A stretch of 7,879 nt of DNA from Patescibacteria group bacterium (lineage in GTDB: Bacteria; Patescibacteriota; Microgenomatia; Levybacterales; UBA12049). The translations under genes and the position numbers were made by a program. Positions 5,124 through 7,879 of the stretch are shown here, one piece after another. Below the pieces are notes generated by a model, which had not been told where the DNA came from, did no database searches, and saw only the letters and a list, made by a program, of their open reading frames with translations. The stretch is from positions 1 to 7,879 of the forward strand of contig JAUPUR010000090.1 of NCBI GenBank assembly GCA_030917445.1. The letters are read 5' to 3'. Within the stretch, counting starts at the first letter, position 1. Each line of letters starts with the position of its first letter.

Positions 5124-7352
5124 ATGCGATCATCAATTATTTCTCTTTGTGACAAAATAATTCCCTATTCTTTTTACACTCTTTTTGCACTTATTCCTCT
5201 TGTGGTCACCAACTCAACTTCAGAACTTTTTGAACTTAACAAAATGTGGATCACCTGGGGAATGACAATTATTATCCTCTCTGCTTGGATCACAAAAATG
5301 ATTGTGCAAAAAGAATTTCGCGTCCAAAGAACACCTCTTGATATTCCAATTATTCTCTTTCTTATTTCCCAATTGATCTCAACCTTCATCTCTCTTGATT
5401 CCCGCGTATCATGGTGGGGATACTATTCACGCTTCAACGGAGGAATGCTTTCTCTTCTTTCGTATGCTTTTCTTTATTATGCATATGTTTCTAACATTTC
5501 CAGAGAGCAAGTATTTACAACTCTTAAAGTTATTTTAGGTACAGGAATTTTTGTTGCATTATGGGGATTGCCCTCTCATTTTGGAGCTGATCCAACATGT
5601 CTTCTTTTTCGTGGAACGCTTGATGTCACATGCTGGACAGAAGCATTCAAACCAACAATTCGTATCTTCTCAACACTTGGTCAACCTGCATGGCTTGCAG
5701 CGTATCTCGCAGCGCTTATTCCACTTTCGGTAGCTTACACTATCAGCGCCTCTGAAAAAAAAGGCATCACTAATTTGCTCTCATTTATAAAAGATTGGAA
5801 AACACTAGCGTACTTTGCAGTAACTGCACTTTTTTACCTCGATCTTCTCTATGCAAATACAAGAGGAGGATTCTTGGCATTTTGGGTAGCAAATATACTT
5901 TTCTGGGGTATTCTTTTTATTAAAAGATATCTTCCTGTCAAAAGATTTTTCCAGTATGCAGTCCTATTTAATGCAACATTTCTAATATTCAATTTTTTCT
6001 CAGGAACTCCTTTAGCACAACTAGATATTATTACTCTCTCAGGAATTCAAAAAGCAATAGCACCCGCTCCTACTACACCAGCAACAACAAATACTCCTGT
6101 TCAACCATCAGTCGGAGGAACTGAATCAGGTAACATTCGCTTGTATGTTTGGAAAGGTGCAATTGATGCATGGCGAGCATCTCCAATTTTTGGTTCAGGA
6201 GTTGAGACATTTGCATATGCCTATTATCAACACAGACCAGCAGGTCACAATCTCACCTCAGAATGGGACTATTTGTATAACAAGGCACACAATGAATATC
6301 TGAATTATCTCACTACGACAGGAATTTTTGGACTCACAACGTATCTCAGTATCATTGGATTCTTCCTCTTTCTTGTTCTTAAAAATATTTTTTACAAAAA
6401 ACAGGACGAAGAAAAGTCTTCACTTTCATCTCTGTTGAGTATCGCGCTTCCAGCTGGTTTTGTAAGTATTCTTGTCTCAAATTTCTTTGGCTTTTCCGTT
6501 GTAATGATGAATGTTTTTCTTTTCTTTTTCCCTCTCCTCTATTTCTCTATGAATAATTCTCTCAATGATAAAAAAGTTCTCAAGTATACTCATACCCAAG
6601 AACCAGTGCACTTGAGAGAATATGTCAATCCTTATCAATGGAGCGCTCTGGTCGTTCTCTTTTTAATATCAACTTTTTCACTTTTTCTTCTTTTAAGATT
6701 TTGGCAAGCAGATAAAGCCTATGCTCTTGGATATAACCTCTCACGTGTTGGAGATATCCAAGGAGCCTATAACAACCTAACCGAAGCAGTAAAAATAAGA
6801 CCAGCAGAACCTGTTTTTCTGGACGAATATGCAGTCAACCTTGCAACTATTGCAAATGCACTTCAACAAAATAACGAAGCAACATCCGCAGCACAATTTG
6901 CACAAGAAGCTGTCACAATCTCAGATACAGTCACCACAAACCACCCAAATAACGTTACTTTTTGGAAAAGTAGAGTGAGAATTTTCTATCTTTTAAGTGA
7001 ACTCAATCCAAGCTATAATACGCAAGCACTTTCGGCAATTGAAAAAGCAGTATCACTTGCACCAACTGACGCAAAGGTTCAATACAATTATGGTGTTCTT
7101 CTTGGTCAAAACGGTAATGTCGATAAAGCTATTGAAGTATTAAATAAAACAATTGAACTCAAACCAGACTATAGAGATGCATACTTTGCACGAGGACTCT
7201 TCTATCGACAAACTGCTTTAAATGAAAGTGGTCGTGTGAATGACTTAAAATTAAATGAATTGGCAATACAAGATATGAAACATATTCTCGAAAATATTGA
7301 TAAAGAAGATCAAGCAGCACAAAATGCCCTGAAAGAATGGGGTGTCAACTAA
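5124..7352 (+). CDS. O-antigen ligase/polymerase-family membrane protein with C-terminal TPR repeats
   Basis: The first 480 residues form a polytopic protein of the Wzy/WaaL/PglL superfamily, which polymerises lipid-linked glycans or transfers them to lipid or protein on the outer face of the membrane. About 12 helices are followed by one more at 506-525. Diagnostic features are the TRGG motif at 246-249 and the large outer loop 293-400, with RLYVWKGAIDAW (339-350), FGSGVETFAYAY (356-367) and the catalytic-type KAHNEYLNYL (387-396, His389). A Pro/Thr-rich linker lies at 311-335. Basic loops at 58-69, 210-225 and 264-274 fit a cytoplasmic N-terminus, which puts this loop and the C-terminus outside. 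Residues 529-742 carry TPR-like helices, clearest at 535-560 and 650-685 (YNYGVLLGQNGNVDKAIEVL). Cys159 and Cys170 lie in an outer loop. The acceptor cannot be read: surface polysaccharide, wall glycan or pilin glycosylation are all possible. def follows after 3 bp. Confidence 0.9.
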   Translation: MRSSIISLCDKIIPYSFYTLFALIPLVVTNSTSELFELNKMWITWGMTIIILSAWITKMIVQKEFRVQRTPLDIPIILFLISQLISTFISLDSRVSWWGYYSRFNGGMLSLLSYAFLYYAYVSNISREQVFTTLKVILGTGIFVALWGLPSHFGADPTCLLFRGTLDVTCWTEAFKPTIRIFSTLGQPAWLAAYLAALIPLSVAYTISASEKKGITNLLSFIKDWKTLAYFAVTALFYLDLLYANTRGGFLAFWVANILFWGILFIKRYLPVKRFFQYAVLFNATFLIFNFFSGTPLAQLDIITLSGIQKAIAPAPTTPATTNTPVQPSVGGTESGNIRLYVWKGAIDAWRASPIFGSGVETFAYAYYQHRPAGHNLTSEWDYLYNKAHNEYLNYLTTTGIFGLTTYLSIIGFFLFLVLKNIFYKKQDEEKSSLSSLLSIALPAGFVSILVSNFFGFSVVMMNVFLFFFPLLYFSMNNSLNDKKVLKYTHTQEPVHLREYVNPYQWSALVVLFLISTFSLFLLLRFWQADKAYALGYNLSRVGDIQGAYNNLTEAVKIRPAEPVFLDEYAVNLATIANALQQNNEATSAAQFAQEAVTISDTVTTNHPNNVTFWKSRVRIFYLLSELNPSYNTQALSAIEKAVSLAPTDAKVQYNYGVLLGQNGNVDKAIEVLNKTIELKPDYRDAYFARGLFYRQTALNESGRVNDLKLNELAIQDMKHILENIDKEDQAAQNALKEWGVN

Positions 7353-7355
7353 CGT

Positions 7356-7879
7356 ATGTTAAAGATTGTCCAAGCTCCTCTCCCAGTTCTCTCACAAAAA
7401 GCTGATAAGATAAAAATAATTGATTCGTCTGTCAAAAACCTCATTAAAGAAATGATCCAAACCCTTGAGAGTGCAAAAGATCCTGAAGGTGTTGGCCTTG
7501 CAGCTCCACAGGTTGGAAAATCACTTCAACTTTTTATAGTAAAAGAATCAAGAGATGCTACACTTCAAGTCTTTATCAATCCTGTACTCTCACATCTAAC
7601 AAACGAAAAACCTAAAGAACCAAAAAAAGTGAAAAAGAGTAAAAAAGAAGAGGTAAAGTTAGAAGGATGTCTTTCACTTCAAGATGTATGGGGAGTCGTT
7701 GAAAGATATGACAAGGTCCATATTTCATATCTAGATGAGAACGGTACTCAACAGGAAAACGATTATGATGGTTTTTTTGCAACTATAGTGCAGCATGAAG
7801 TAGATCATCTCAACGGAATTCTTTTTCCTCAAAGAGTACTCGAGCAAAACGGCAAACTCTACAAATCTCATATTAATGA
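7356..7879 (+). CDS. def: Peptide deformylase (3' end cut by window edge)
   Basis: Peptide deformylase removes the formyl group from the initiator methionine of new proteins and is a metal-dependent hydrolase, usually with Fe2+ or Zn2+. The window carries 174 complete codons and two bases of the next, so the stop is outside, but nearly the full length of a typical enzyme (150-190 residues) is here. All three family motifs are present: motif 1 GVGLAAPQVG at 45-54, motif 2 EGCLSL at 103-108 and motif 3 QHEVDHLNG at 146-154; the metal ligands are Cys105, His147 and His151 and the catalytic acid Glu148. Between INP (75-77) and motif 2 is a lysine-rich stretch at about 84-101 (EKPKEPKKVKKSKKEEV), longer than usual. 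The ATG lies 3 bp after the ligase stop; GGGGTG at 7339..7344 is the nearest thing to a Shine-Dalgarno, 11 bases upstream. Confidence 0.95.
   Translation, partial: MLKIVQAPLPVLSQKADKIKIIDSSVKNLIKEMIQTLESAKDPEGVGLAAPQVGKSLQLFIVKESRDATLQVFINPVLSHLTNEKPKEPKKVKKSKKEEVKLEGCLSLQDVWGVVERYDKVHISYLDENGTQQENDYDGFFATIVQHEVDHLNGILFPQRVLEQNGKLYKSHIN

Noticed and set aside
5174..5733. Open frames in other frames of the ligase gene (5174..5389 minus, 5551..5733 plus)
   Set aside because: They overlap membrane-helix coding sequence of a clear long gene and resemble nothing known.
1..7879. CRISPR array, tRNA/rRNA, insertion sequence or attachment site
   Set aside because: No regularly spaced repeats, cloverleaf, transposase motifs or terminal inverted repeats were seen by eye; nearly all bases are in seven recognised genes.

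Overview
This 7.9-kb, AT-rich window holds two divergently transcribed gene clusters separated by one 127-bp control region (4997..5123). The leftward cluster (minus strand) reads mreB, mreC, mreD, mrdA (PBP2), dprA; dprA runs off the left edge. The rightward cluster (plus strand) reads a large O-antigen ligase/polymerase-family membrane protein with C-terminal TPR repeats, then def (peptide deformylase), which runs off the right edge. Gene density is very high: mreD and mrdA overlap by 4 bp, the other junctions inside clusters are 2, 3, 5 and 44 bp, and no RNA gene, mobile element, CRISPR array or convincing rho-independent terminator is visible.

The organism is a rod-forming or MreB-dependent bacterium using the standard bacterial code: TGA ends mreD in a classic ATGA overlap and does not occur in frame in the long genes, which argues against a TGA=Gly lineage such as Gracilibacteria. 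Low GC, compact spacing, almost no Shine-Dalgarno sequences, the trimmed PBP2 and the O-antigen-ligase/TPR architecture together suggest a Patescibacteria (CPR) genome. That assignment is an inference from gene style, not from a marker sequence, and I hold it at moderate confidence.

Functionally the left cluster builds the elongasome. MreB filaments position the machinery, MreC and MreD link it across the membrane, and PBP2 crosslinks peptidoglycan. RodA, the usual glycosyltransferase partner of PBP2, is not in the window; dprA, a natural-transformation protein that loads RecA on incoming single strands, follows PBP2 directly. The right cluster pairs a surface-glycan polymerase or ligase with the housekeeping enzyme that removes formyl groups from new proteins. 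The genes are recognisable families, not a wholly new system. The points worth a second look are lineage-specific changes: a charged insertion in MreB, a missing segment in the PBP2 head region, a lysine-rich insertion in deformylase, an Arg/Lys-to-Ile change in DprA, a Cys pair in the ligase, and the overlapping divergent promoters with a hairpin and a 3-codon ORF at the mreB start.
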